A DNA stretch of 64,000 nucleotides from Rivularia sp963920925. GTDB lineage: Bacteria > Cyanobacteriota > Cyanobacteriia > Cyanobacteriales > Nostocaceae. Both the position numbers and the translations under genes were made by a program. Positions 17,785 to 26,761 of the stretch are shown in pieces (the first letter of the stretch is position 1; every line of letters starts with the position of its first letter). Location of the stretch: contig NZ_CAWUDI010000017.1 in the NCBI RefSeq assembly GCF_963920925.1, positions 86,754 to 150,753 on the forward strand. Direction: 5' to 3'. The notes under the pieces are model-generated. The model was not told the origin of the DNA. It saw only the letters and a program-made list of their open reading frames with translations, and searched no databases.

Positions 17785-18274
17785 TCATAAATCCTCTGGA
17801 TTCACTCCTAACTCTCGCAACCGTGCGGCTAAACGTTCGGCTTTTGCACGTTCTTCTTCAAGCTGCTGTTGTGTTTCTTCAGCTTTCTGTGTAGGTGTTG
17901 GTATCCAATTTCCTTGAGCATCATACCAGCGCAACCACAGACCTTGTATATCTTCATAGGAGCCTTGCCAAACTCCTAAACCGGCGTTGAATTGTATCTA
18001 ACCACAATTTTTGGTCAGATAAAGGCATTTCCTCGAAACGAGTACCAACTAATTGGAATACTCGCAATGTATTAGTATATCTATCAAACACCACATAATA
18101 AGGTATTCTTAAAATCTGTTCATAAACTTCCCACTTGGTTGGTGGCTTGTTAACTTCTCGTAGAGTTTGACCTAAATCTTCTGGTTCTGTACCGGGGGAA
18201 AGCAATTCGACTACCATAAAAGGACTAACTCCTTCTTGCCAAATTACATGGCGCGAAGCTGCGCTTACGCACAC
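17785..18274 (-). pseudogene. Uma2-family (DUF820) endonuclease-like protein, frameshifted and N-terminally truncated
   Basis: Reverse strand. The first part reads SPFMVVELLSPGTEPEDLG, PPTKWEVYEQILRIPYYVV and FDRYTNTLRVFQL, typical of the restriction-like Uma2 proteins that are very numerous in cyanobacteria. Near 17995 the frame shifts: the continuation GLGVWQGSYEDIQGLWLR and WYDAQGNWIPTPTQKAEE, then a Glu/Arg-rich coiled coil ending RLRELGVNPEDL, sits in another frame and stops at 17785. The N-terminal third is missing, replaced by a GCGCGAAGCTGCGC-type repeat. So two lesions are present. Function of intact members is unproven. Confidence 0.82.
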
Positions 18275-18713
18275 GTCTGGGGAGGGAATAGGGAATAGGG
18301 AGTAAGGTTTATATAACTCACGAGTAATTATATAAATAATTTTGCGTCAGTACTTAAATAGTCGCCTTGACCGCATACAACGTCTTTAGATTATTTTAGG
18401 ACTTAGCAACGGCGGCATATTTTCTTGTAGGGGAGGCAAAAAGCGGTGTAGATTTTCTTCCCGCTTTATTGCCGTTGCTGTGACACTTATAGAAATTCTG
18501 AACGTAGTAATAAGGCTTGTGGTATCACGCACCAACCACCTGTATTTATAAAAAAATATAAAGAATGCGAAAAAGCAAATCATATAATCAACTTTGAGCT
18601 TGATTGTTAATAATTAATGATTATTTTTTATTTGCCAAAAGTGTTTTTAAAACAACTATTTTCTAGAGAAAAAGTATCCAAATCTATCAATTTGCTAATA
18701 AAATAATTTCTTT
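18275..18713. other. intergenic region, no gene seen
   Basis: AT-rich spacer between the Uma2 remnant and the truncated phosphatase. A short AGGACTTAGC near 18399 resembles one end of the family 1 palindromic element, without a partner. No supported gene. Confidence 0.4.
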
Positions 18714-18743
18714 TTTAAAGTTTATTTAATACTCTCTTAATAT
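18714..18743 (+). promoter_or_regulatory. candidate Pho box (weak)
   Basis: Octamers TTTAAAGT (18714), TTTAATAC (18725) and CTTAATAT (18736) are spaced by exactly 11 bases and lie about 120 bases before the truncated alkaline phosphatase. They lack the CC of the best sites and the region is very AT-rich, so the call is tentative. Confidence 0.4.
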
Positions 18744-18865
18744 AAAAATGAAACAATCTATTTCATGCTGCTCAGTATTTTTTCGCATCCAAATTTTCTG
18801 AAGACCTAGCGATCGCTTTTATTTTGGTTTCACTGGCGTAATTTTAGATAGGGAATTTACCTTTA

Positions 18866-19150
18866 ATGGCTAAGAATACAATTATCATGATTGGCGACGG
18901 CATGGGCTGGGAAATGGCTCGCGTCGCTGCGATATACAAACAAATTCAGGAAGGTGCTACTGGCAATAGTCTCAGTGATTTTTACACCGAGGGTAAGGGA
19001 AGCGGACTTAACCTACAAAACTTAGAAAATTACGGTTTAGTAACTACCTATGGAACCACCATCGCGGGTGATAATGGTATTTACAACACCAGTAATTCTG
19101 CTCTTGGAGGTGACATTAGTTGCATAAGTTTTGATTTGATTTTGATTTGA
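18866..19150 (+). pseudogene. N-terminal fragment of a canonical alkaline phosphatase
   Basis: The 94-residue frame begins like cyanobacterial alkaline phosphatases: MAKNTIIMIGDGMGWEMAR, with the metal-binding GDGM, then LENYGLVTTYGTTIAG. It breaks off after GIYNTSNSALGGD, about 80 residues in, and ends in an unrelated tail (ISCISFDLILI). The nucleophile and all other metal ligands are missing, so it cannot be active. The full-length family is several hundred residues. A Pho-like box upstream suggests it was once regulated by phosphate. It is probably the stump left by a deletion between this gene and the following RTX/DUF4114 gene. Confidence 0.8.
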
Positions 19151-19179
19151 TTAGTAATCAGTTAATAAAATGACTGATT

Positions 19180-19219
19180 CTTAATCGATTCTGAACCAAA
19201 ATTAACTTTTTAATGGTAC
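19180..19219 (+). promoter_or_regulatory. candidate Pho box (weak)
   Basis: CTTAATCG (19180), CTGAACCA (19191) and ATTAACTT (19201) lie at 11- and 10-base spacing about 210 bases before the RTX/DUF4114 gene. The imperfect spacing lowers confidence. Confidence 0.35.
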
Positions 19220-19426
19220 GTAATATCAAGTCTGGCTAATTAATAAATCAAGAATAGATAAAACCTAAAAAAATTAGATATAAGCTTATAAATTCATAAT
19301 TTTATATTGTATCTGTTTAAATTATAGTTACTTTTTTTATGTATCACAGTTTACTTGAGTTGAATTACTAGTTTTATTTAAGTTGTATTGAGGAATAAAA
19401 ATATATTTGAAAATATCAACAAAATA

Positions 19427-21430
19427 ATGGCAATTATTAACGGTACTGCTGGCAATGATGAGTTGATAACTGTAGAAAGTAATGATGAATTACTCGGCTT
19501 AGAAGGTAATGATTTTCTCGATGCTGTAAGTGGGAAAGGAAACAATATTCTGCGCGGTGGTGACGGAGATGATGAGTTATTTGGCTACAAAAACGACCAA
19601 TTATTTGGAGATGCGGGGGACGATGACCTCTACTCTGATGGTGAAGGAAATAATCAATTGGATGGGGGTGAGGGAAATGACAAAATTTTTCCCGACCGTA
19701 ACGATATAGTTGATGGTGGACTTGGTGATGATATAATTTTTGCTGGACGCGGTGGTAATACTTTTACGGGTGGTTCTGGCAAAGATATATTTTGGATTGC
19801 AAATGTTGAGTTACCAGAAAATCCGAGTATCATTACCGATTTTAATTTTATCGAAGATACAATCAGAGTTGATTTAGAAGGTGTTGAAAATTTTGCTGAC
19901 CTTTCAATTAACCAGCAAGGTAATGATACTATTCTCAGCGCACTTGGTAGACAATTAGCAATTCTCCAAGGTGTTGCTGCTAATCAACTTAATCCAACCA
20001 ATGTAATTACCGATAAAAATGCTCCTAACAATCCGGGAACAAATCAACTTACTATTAAAGATGCAACTTTCTCAGTTGCAGAAAATAGTGCTGAGGGAAC
20101 ATTAATCGGTACGGTTAGCGCTAATGACTCCGATGAAGAGAATATCCTCACCTATAGTATTACTGATGGTAATCTAGATATTGATAGCGATGGGAATAGT
20201 GCTTTTAGTATTAATGCTAGCGGTGAAATTATTGTTAATGACTCTGATGATTTAGATTTTGAAACAAATCCTCTTTTTAATTTATTAGTTACAGTTGCTG
20301 ATAATACTACTTTAAGCGATACGGCTAATATCACTATTAATTTACAAGATGAACCTCTACCTCAATTTGATATTGAACAGACTAAACAAGGTATTTTTAG
20401 TTTAATTGGAGATACAAACGAAAAAGCAAATCTTTTGTTCTCACTAGTCGGTGTGGATGCTGCTAACATTAATGAAATAGGTGTATTTGCTGTTGACGAG
20501 AATAATGCTGTTAATGGAATAAATCCCGATTCTTTACAATATATTCAAGAAGGGTTAAAACAAGGTAGAGCGATTTTTTCGGCCATTAATAATCAGCCAA
20601 ATGGTTATGCAGAATTAGAAAAAACGCGCATCTTAGAAGGATATCAAAGCGGCGAACGTTTGGTATTCTATCTAGTAACAAATAATACTACTGATAGTGT
20701 TGTTGATGGTAGAACTTCTCCAGACAGAGTTGTTTTAAGTTCAACCTTTGCTAGTAATGATTTTGCTCAAGTCAAAATTGCAGATATCGGTAATGGTAAA
20801 TTTGAGTTAGCTTGGGAAGACGAAATTGGTGGTGGCGATCGCGATTTCAATGATTTAGTATTGAACTTGGAAATTACCGATCAACCCGCACCAGACGGTA
20901 CTAATTTGCAGGGTGGGAATACTTCAGAATTAATCGACTTGAGAGCATTGACGGGTAATGTAAGTATGACAGCACAAGTTTTTCGGGAAGCTGCGTTTGA
21001 TAACGAAGTTGTTTTCTACAGAATTGACAACCCCGATGGTATTATCGGTAGCTTTAATCCCGAAACTGCTTCTCAAGCTGATTATCTGAGCCAAGCTTTG
21101 CAAAATTTGGTTAAAGATATTAATGGTGATGCGATCAAACTTGGAGTTGAAAATCAAAGTACAGCTTCATTTACAGCAGAAGTTGCAGCTGGGTCAATTT
21201 TAGTACCAATGATGATTGTTAATGGTAGTTTAGATCAGCTTCAAGATAGTAACACTAGCAATGACCCCACAGTTTACTTCCCTTACATTGGTGCTAATGC
21301 TGATAGTGTTGACCACATTCGTTTACTTGGTGATAATACCTTTGGCTTTGAAGATTTAGCTAATGGTGGCGATATGGACTTCAATGATATGATTGTCAAA
21401 GTTGATTTTAATGGTAATATCCCGGTTTAA
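19427..21430 (+). CDS. RTX / cadherin / double DUF4114 exported protein
   Basis: A 667-residue probable extracellular protein. The start is ATG 19427 (MAIINGTAGNDELI); an upstream in-frame TTG is less likely. Residues about 5-140 are RTX-type calcium-binding repeats (GGDGDDELFGYKNDQLFGD, GGEGNDKIF, GGLGDDIIFAG). Residues about 190-315 form a cadherin-like domain (FSVAENSAEGTLIGTVSAND, LDFETNPLFNLLVTVAD). Two DUF4114 domains follow (about 325-475 and 490-665), ending in GGGDRDFNDLVLNLEI and NGGDMDFNDMIVKVDF. RTX repeats here are N-terminal, unlike those in the phosphatases. No catalytic domain is visible; an adhesive or surface-structural role is an inference. The same DUF4114 signature recurs in the gene at 33404. 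Confidence 0.82.
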   Translation: MAIINGTAGNDELITVESNDELLGLEGNDFLDAVSGKGNNILRGGDGDDELFGYKNDQLFGDAGDDDLYSDGEGNNQLDGGEGNDKIFPDRNDIVDGGLGDDIIFAGRGGNTFTGGSGKDIFWIANVELPENPSIITDFNFIEDTIRVDLEGVENFADLSINQQGNDTILSALGRQLAILQGVAANQLNPTNVITDKNAPNNPGTNQLTIKDATFSVAENSAEGTLIGTVSANDSDEENILTYSITDGNLDIDSDGNSAFSINASGEIIVNDSDDLDFETNPLFNLLVTVADNTTLSDTANITINLQDEPLPQFDIEQTKQGIFSLIGDTNEKANLLFSLVGVDAANINEIGVFAVDENNAVNGINPDSLQYIQEGLKQGRAIFSAINNQPNGYAELEKTRILEGYQSGERLVFYLVTNNTTDSVVDGRTSPDRVVLSSTFASNDFAQVKIADIGNGKFELAWEDEIGGGDRDFNDLVLNLEITDQPAPDGTNLQGGNTSELIDLRALTGNVSMTAQVFREAAFDNEVVFYRIDNPDGIIGSFNPETASQADYLSQALQNLVKDINGDAIKLGVENQSTASFTAEVAAGSILVPMMIVNGSLDQLQDSNTSNDPTVYFPYIGANADSVDHIRLLGDNTFGFEDLANGGDMDFNDMIVKVDFNGNIPV

Positions 21431-21460
21431 TTAAACTTCTTGGATAAGTAAAAACCTTGT

Positions 21461-21485
21461 AGAGACGTTGCAGTGCAATGTCTCT
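21461..21485 (+). terminator. palindromic hairpin after the RTX/DUF4114 gene
   Basis: AGAGACGTTGCA pairs with TGCAATGTCTCT (one mismatch) 30 bases after the stop codon. It belongs to the same repeat family as the hairpin at 17754. No T-run follows, so it may be a REP-like element rather than a terminator. Confidence 0.45.
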
Positions 21486-21672
21486 AAATGCTTTTGATGA
21501 AGCGGTTCGTTTTAAACAAAAATGGCGCAAATCAGCTAAATTAAGGTTGCTAATATTTCATACAGCGCTTTTGAGCTAAGTGAGGTACACCAATTTCAAG
21601 GGTAGTTTTTAAGTCTTTAAATTTGAATCGCTTACTGTACATCATAAACATCGAATCTACTGTAAATAGTTA

Positions 21673-21702
21673 TTTAACCCAAATTTATCCTTGACTTAAC
21701 CT
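21673..21702 (+). promoter_or_regulatory. candidate Pho box (best match in window)
   Basis: TTTAACCC (21673), TTTATCCT (21684) and CTTAACCT (21695) are three octamers separated by exactly three bases each. The third equals the usual consensus of cyanobacterial PhoB-type boxes. It lies about 108 bases before the multi-phosphatase gene, the same distance as at 14179. Confidence 0.7.
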
Positions 21703-21809
21703 CCAGATGAAACATTTGAAGTGAGTATTTTCACAGAATAAATAATTTCTTTTTTCTACAAAAAATACTCAAATCCCGAATTAAATTAGTTAAAGGATAA
21801 ACATTAACA

Positions 21810-24800
21810 ATGGCTGATAATTTGAGCCAAAATCAGGTGCGTTTCGCAACCTTCAACGCTTCCTTAAATCGCAACAATGCAGGTGAATTAATTACCGATT
21901 TATCTACTCCCGATAACCAACAAGCGAAAGCGGTAGCCGAAATTATTCAGCGGACAAATCCTGATGTGTTGTTATTGAACGAGTTTGATTATGACGAAAA
22001 CGGAACTGCGATCGCCAATTTCAAACAGAATTATTTAGAAATTAGCCAAAATGGTGTTGATGCTGTAGAGTATCCCTACGTTTACTTAGCACCTTCTAAT
22101 ACAGGAATTGCCTCTGGGTTTGATTTAAACAACGATGGTACTGTCGGTGGTGGTGATGATGCTTTTGGTTTCGGGTTTTTTCCCGGACAATTTGGCATGG
22201 TAGTATTATCCAAGTATCCCATCGTAGAAGATGAAGTTCGTACTTTCCAGGATTTCTTATGGAAAGATATGCCGAATGGCTTTTTGAGTAATGACCCTAC
22301 CGTGGATGATGTCGCTACTCTTGTCAACGAAAATCTAGGTGGTTTCTACTCTCAAGAAGAAATAGATGTTTTACGTCTTTCTTCTAAAAGTCATTGGGAT
22401 GTTCCAATTAATGTAAATGGTGAAATTATTCACGTTTTAGCTTCTCACCCCACCCCACCAGTTTTTGACGGTGCAGAAGATCGAAACGGTAAACGCAATC
22501 ATGATGAAATCCGCTTTTGGGCTGATTATGTAACTCCTGGTGAAGGGGATTATATTTACGACGATAGTGGTAATACAGGTGGGTTAGATAATAACGCCAA
22601 GTTTGTCATTATGGGAGACCAAAATGCCGACCCATTTGATGGTGACAGCACAGATAACGCAATTTTGCAACTATTAGATAATTCGCAAATAAACACTGCT
22701 GTAACTCCGTCGAGTCAAGGTGGGGTAGATGCCGCAAATCGTCAAGGAGGAGCGAACGCTACACATACAGGTAATCCCGCATTTGATACTGCTGATTTTG
22801 CAGATGATACTCCTGGTAATTTACGGGCAGATTATGTTTTACCTTCCAATAATTTAGATATTAATCAAGCTGGGGTATTTTGGCCAGAAACTGAGGACCC
22901 CCAATTTCCTTTAGTGGGAAATTTTCCTTTCCCCAGTTCCGATCACAGATTGGTTTATGTTGATGTACAAGAGGCTAATGTTGACCGGAAAACTGTTACG
23001 GGTGTAGAATTTTTGGGTGAAGTGACTTTCCCCACTGGTTTACAGCTAGATGAAACACAAGTCGGGGGAATTTCTGGTTTAGCTTACGATGCAAATAGAG
23101 GTATCTATTACGGATTATCTGACGATCGCAGTCAAATCAATCCTGCTCGTTTCTACGATATATCCATTGATTTGAGTGATGGTTCTTTGGATGATGGGGA
23201 TATTAGTTTTGATAGCGTTACTACTCTTTTAGATGAAAATGGTCAACCTTTCCCTCAATCAAGTCTTGACCCAGAAGGAATTGCTCTCACCAAGAATAAT
23301 ACTTTATTTATTGCTTCGGAAGGGGATGCGAATCAATTAATTAATCCCTTCGTCAATCAGTTTTCTTTGCAAGGCAAACAACTTAGTGAATTACCAATTC
23401 CTGCAAAATTCCTACTTACCCAAGATCAAACCAGCGGAATTCGTAATAATCTAGCTTTTGAAAGTTTAACAATTACTCCCAATCAACGTTATCTATATAC
23501 TGCGACTGAAAATGCTTTGTTTCAAGATGGAGCAGCAGCAGATGTAGAACAAGAAAGCTTATCGCGAATTATAAAATACGATCTGACAACCGAACAACCC
23601 GTAGGAGAGTTTGTTTACGAAGTTGGGGAAGTGCCAGTTGCTCCCGATTCTGACGAAGATTTTCGTACTAACGGTTTAGTTGAATTATTAGCGACTGACA
23701 ATAACGGTACCTTGTTAGCTTTGGAGCGTTCCTTTACTGCTGGTAAGGGTAATACCGTTAAGCTTTATGAAGTGCAAACTCAAGGTGCGTTGGATGTTAG
23801 CAGTCAAAATGATTTATTTAATGAAGCCGAAAATCAAGCTTTTGAAATCGATCCAGCGGTAGATAAACGTTTATTGGTGGACTTTGCAGATTTGGGAATT
23901 GCTCCCGATAATTTGGAAGGTTTGGCTTTGGGGCCACAATTAGCAGATGGGAGTCAAAGTTTGATTGTTGTTAGCGATAATAATTTTAGCGATACTCAAA
24001 AAACTCAATTTATCGCTTTGGCTTTAGATTTCAAAACTACTCCAGCGGTACTTCCTACTGTAGAAACTCCTTACACTATTGATGATGAGGAAGCACCAGA
24101 AGGTGTTTTAGCTGGAGATTCCGACGATCCAGCAATTTGGGTAAATCCGAATAATTCTGGTGAAAGTATTGTGATTGGAACTTTGAAAGATGGTGGTTTA
24201 GCCACTTTTAATTTACAAGGAGAAATTCAGCAGGTAATTTCAGCACCAAATTTTGGGGAACAACCTTTATTTGGGGAAAACCTCGAACCAAAAGAATTTG
24301 GCGGTCGCCGTTTTAACAATGTCGATCTGATCTACAATTTTTCTCTTGCATCAATGTTAATTGGTGCGGAATCGAAAGTTGATTTGGCAGTTGTTTCCGA
24401 TAGGGAAAATGACACCCTCGCTATTTTTAGTATTTCAGAAAACGGTCAACTCGATAAATTATCTACACCACAATTAGACGATGAAGAATTTTCAATCTTT
24501 GGTGTAGATGATGGTGAAGCAACTGCTTACGGTTTAGCAACTTATACCAGTCCCGTTTCTGGGAAATCTTATGTATTTGTTACTCAAGCAGATGGTAATA
24601 AAGTTGCTCAAATCGAGTTAACTTCTAAATTAGGTCCCGCTGACGAACAATTGATAGAAGCTGAAGTTGTTCGTACTTTGGAATTACCAATACCCACAGG
24701 TGATGCAGAAGATTCTCAGTCAGAAGGTTTAGTTGTTGACCAAGAATTGGGTTTCCTTTACGTAGCATTAGAAGATGAAGTTGGTATTGTTAAATTCTCT

Positions 24801-26000
24801 GCGGAACCTGATGGTAGTAGTGATTTCACGGTAGTTCAACCTTTAGATGCTGATTATCTAGAACCCGATATCGAAGGTTTATCAATATATTACGGTGCTG
24901 ACGGAACTGGTTATTTAATCGCGAATAGTCAAGGTGATTCTTCCTATGCTGTCTTCAGTCGTGAAGGTACAAATGAATATTTGGGTAGCTTCGTTGTCGG
25001 CGATAATAATGGAATCGACCAAGTAAACGAAAGCGATGGTTTAGATATTATTAATGTACCTTTGGGTTCGGAATTCCCCAACGGTTTATTAGTAGTACAA
25101 GACGGAGCAAACGACCCCCAATTTGTGGTAGAAGACGAAGAAGAATTAGAAAATGCCAGCACTAACTTTAAATTTGTACCTTTAGAAAATCTAGAGATAT
25201 TAAATCTAGACACGAACAGCTATAATCCCCGCAATCCTCAGCCACAATCCTTAGTAAACGGAATTGCCAGCGGTGATACCACTCAAAATTCTACTGTTTT
25301 ATGGGCGCGGAGTACATTTCCCGGTGAAGTTAGCTTTGAATATTCTACCGATGCTAATTTCAATTCCGTTATCGGTACAGTTACCGCAAACGTCGAGAAT
25401 ATAAACCTTCCCGTCAAAGTTGAAATTGAAGGTTTAACAGCAGGAACCGAATATTACTACCGCGTTACCGATGCAGCAGGCGATCGCGCATCGGGTGAAT
25501 TTGAAACCCCAGCAGCAGCCGGTACTAGAAACGGTTTGCGCTTTGGAGTTTCCGGAGATTGGCGCGGTGAATTGGCTCCTTATCCAGTTATTAGCAACGC
25601 TGATGAACGGGATTTAGCATTTTTTGTCGAACACGGAGACACTATCTACGCTGATGATGCTTCTCCCGCAGTTTTGAACGCAGATGGTACTCCTAAACAG
25701 CAAGCAGAAACTATTGAAGAGTATCGCGCTAAACATAACGAAGTATATTCTAGTCGCTTTGGCAAAAATACCTGGGCAGATTTACGGTCATCTACTTCTA
25801 TTTTAGCCACCATTGACGACCACGAAGTTACCAACGACTTTGCAGGTGGTGCAGATGCTTCTACAGATGACCGTTTTGCAGAAACCAGCGGTTTGATTAA
25901 CGACACCCAACTCTATGAAACTGGTTTACAAGCCTTCCAAGAATATAATCCTTTACGCGATGAATTTTATGGTGATGTCGGTATGGAATTTACCGTCTAA
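21810..26000 (+). CDS. multidomain phosphatase: EEP + phytase-like + 3-phytase + truncated PhoD
   Basis: A 1396-residue fusion of four phosphate-releasing modules. Residues about 8-390: endonuclease/exonuclease/phosphatase fold (FATFNASLNRN, LLLNEFDYDENG, IMGDQNADPFDGD, SSDHRLVYVDV), catalytic residues present. About 395-745: esterase-like activity of phytase domain (GGISGLAYDANRGIYYGLSD, SLDPEGIAL, LAFESLTITPNQRYLYTATE). About 755-1130: beta-propeller 3-phytase (DSDDPAIWVNPNNSGESIV, SEGLVVDQELGFLYVALEDE). About 1140-1396: PhoD-type alkaline phosphatase, with an N-terminal Fn3-like domain and FGVSGDWRGELAP, EHGDTIYADD and IDDHEVTNDFAGG. The PhoD domain breaks off at NPLRDEFYGDVGMEFTV, losing its second half, and no RTX tail follows. 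No signal peptide. A very good Pho box precedes it. Whether it is still secreted is unclear. Confidence 0.85.
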   Translation: MADNLSQNQVRFATFNASLNRNNAGELITDLSTPDNQQAKAVAEIIQRTNPDVLLLNEFDYDENGTAIANFKQNYLEISQNGVDAVEYPYVYLAPSNTGIASGFDLNNDGTVGGGDDAFGFGFFPGQFGMVVLSKYPIVEDEVRTFQDFLWKDMPNGFLSNDPTVDDVATLVNENLGGFYSQEEIDVLRLSSKSHWDVPINVNGEIIHVLASHPTPPVFDGAEDRNGKRNHDEIRFWADYVTPGEGDYIYDDSGNTGGLDNNAKFVIMGDQNADPFDGDSTDNAILQLLDNSQINTAVTPSSQGGVDAANRQGGANATHTGNPAFDTADFADDTPGNLRADYVLPSNNLDINQAGVFWPETEDPQFPLVGNFPFPSSDHRLVYVDVQEANVDRKTVTGVEFLGEVTFPTGLQLDETQVGGISGLAYDANRGIYYGLSDDRSQINPARFYDISIDLSDGSLDDGDISFDSVTTLLDENGQPFPQSSLDPEGIALTKNNTLFIASEGDANQLINPFVNQFSLQGKQLSELPIPAKFLLTQDQTSGIRNNLAFESLTITPNQRYLYTATENALFQDGAAADVEQESLSRIIKYDLTTEQPVGEFVYEVGEVPVAPDSDEDFRTNGLVELLATDNNGTLLALERSFTAGKGNTVKLYEVQTQGALDVSSQNDLFNEAENQAFEIDPAVDKRLLVDFADLGIAPDNLEGLALGPQLADGSQSLIVVSDNNFSDTQKTQFIALALDFKTTPAVLPTVETPYTIDDEEAPEGVLAGDSDDPAIWVNPNNSGESIVIGTLKDGGLATFNLQGEIQQVISAPNFGEQPLFGENLEPKEFGGRRFNNVDLIYNFSLASMLIGAESKVDLAVVSDRENDTLAIFSISENGQLDKLSTPQLDDEEFSIFGVDDGEATAYGLATYTSPVSGKSYVFVTQADGNKVAQIELTSKLGPADEQLIEAEVVRTLELPIPTGDAEDSQSEGLVVDQELGFLYVALEDEVGIVKFSAEPDGSSDFTVVQPLDADYLEPDIEGLSIYYGADGTGYLIANSQGDSSYAVFSREGTNEYLGSFVVGDNNGIDQVNESDGLDIINVPLGSEFPNGLLVVQDGANDPQFVVEDEEELENASTNFKFVPLENLEILNLDTNSYNPRNPQPQSLVNGIASGDTTQNSTVLWARSTFPGEVSFEYSTDANFNSVIGTVTANVENINLPVKVEIEGLTAGTEYYYRVTDAAGDRASGEFETPAAAGTRNGLRFGVSGDWRGELAPYPVISNADERDLAFFVEHGDTIYADDASPAVLNADGTPKQQAETIEEYRAKHNEVYSSRFGKNTWADLRSSTSILATIDDHEVTNDFAGGADASTDDRFAETSGLINDTQLYETGLQAFQEYNPLRDEFYGDVGMEFTV

Positions 26001-26032
26001 AAATAAATTTTTGGGCAAAACATCATAGGTTT

Positions 26033-26087
26033 GTAGTAGCACGGTGACTCGCATCTGAAATCCGGATACGAGTCACCGCGCTACTAC
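26033..26087 (+). repeat. long inverted repeat after the multi-phosphatase gene
   Basis: GTAGTAGCACGGTGACTCG and its partner CGAGTCACCGCGCTACTAC pair over 19 bases with one mismatch around a 17-base loop. It lies 33 bases past the stop and could end or protect the transcript. It may also mark the junction where the PhoD/RTX 3' part of the gene was lost. Confidence 0.6.
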
Positions 26088-26671
26088 GAGCGAACCTTCC
26101 TTTACCCCGCAAAATTAATGTGGTGGAGTACTAGCCTTACAGGCTGCGAGCTAAATTTTGGCGAATTATTTTCACTAAATTCTAATAACAACCCTCTTAA
26201 TAACCTAACTATTACTCCTCCTATATCCAAGTAAACACTGATGCCTCTATGTATTTAATCGCTACTTACAGAATATACAAGAAGATGCATCTCGATTTAC
26301 CTAATGCTGGGTTTATACTATGAAGACCATTCTGTCAAGGATAATTTTACGGTTTCAATAATTTTGATTGATTGTTTAATCGTTTGTATGGGCGGGTTTA
26401 ATAACCCGCTCTTAGAAAGTATTGTATAAAAAACCGGATATCAATTTTTGACAACGGTTAAACTATTAAATAGCTTGTTGCAAATAAAAAAAATGTGTAA
26501 AAACTGTAAAAAAACTTACGTATGTATTGACTCTACCCTTGGCAAATGCATGAGTTTTTAACTACTATGATTTTCAGTAATTACCCGAATAGCATATGTG
26601 ACTAAATCTAGGTATTAATAACATTCAGCAGTAACTAGTAAAATTAACCTCCTTGTTGTCTTTTATTCTTT
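26088..26671. other. intergenic region, no gene seen
   Basis: AT-rich spacer between the multi-phosphatase gene and the secretion operon. No ORF with recognisable similarity, and no remnant of the missing PhoD half that I can see. Confidence 0.4.
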
Positions 26672-26701
26672 ATTAACATATTCACAACCCGTTAATAACT
26701 T
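26672..26701 (+). promoter_or_regulatory. candidate Pho-like box before the type I secretion operon
   Basis: ATTAACAT (26672), CACAACCC (26683) and AATAACTT (26694) share AAC at the same position with 11-base spacing. A TATAGAT -10-like element follows directly. The match is degenerate, but its phase agrees with the boxes of the phosphatase genes. Confidence 0.4.
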
Positions 26702-26761
26702 TATAGATATACTTTGATTGAAACAATTTATGACAGCGGCAACCCGAATGATACTGATATT

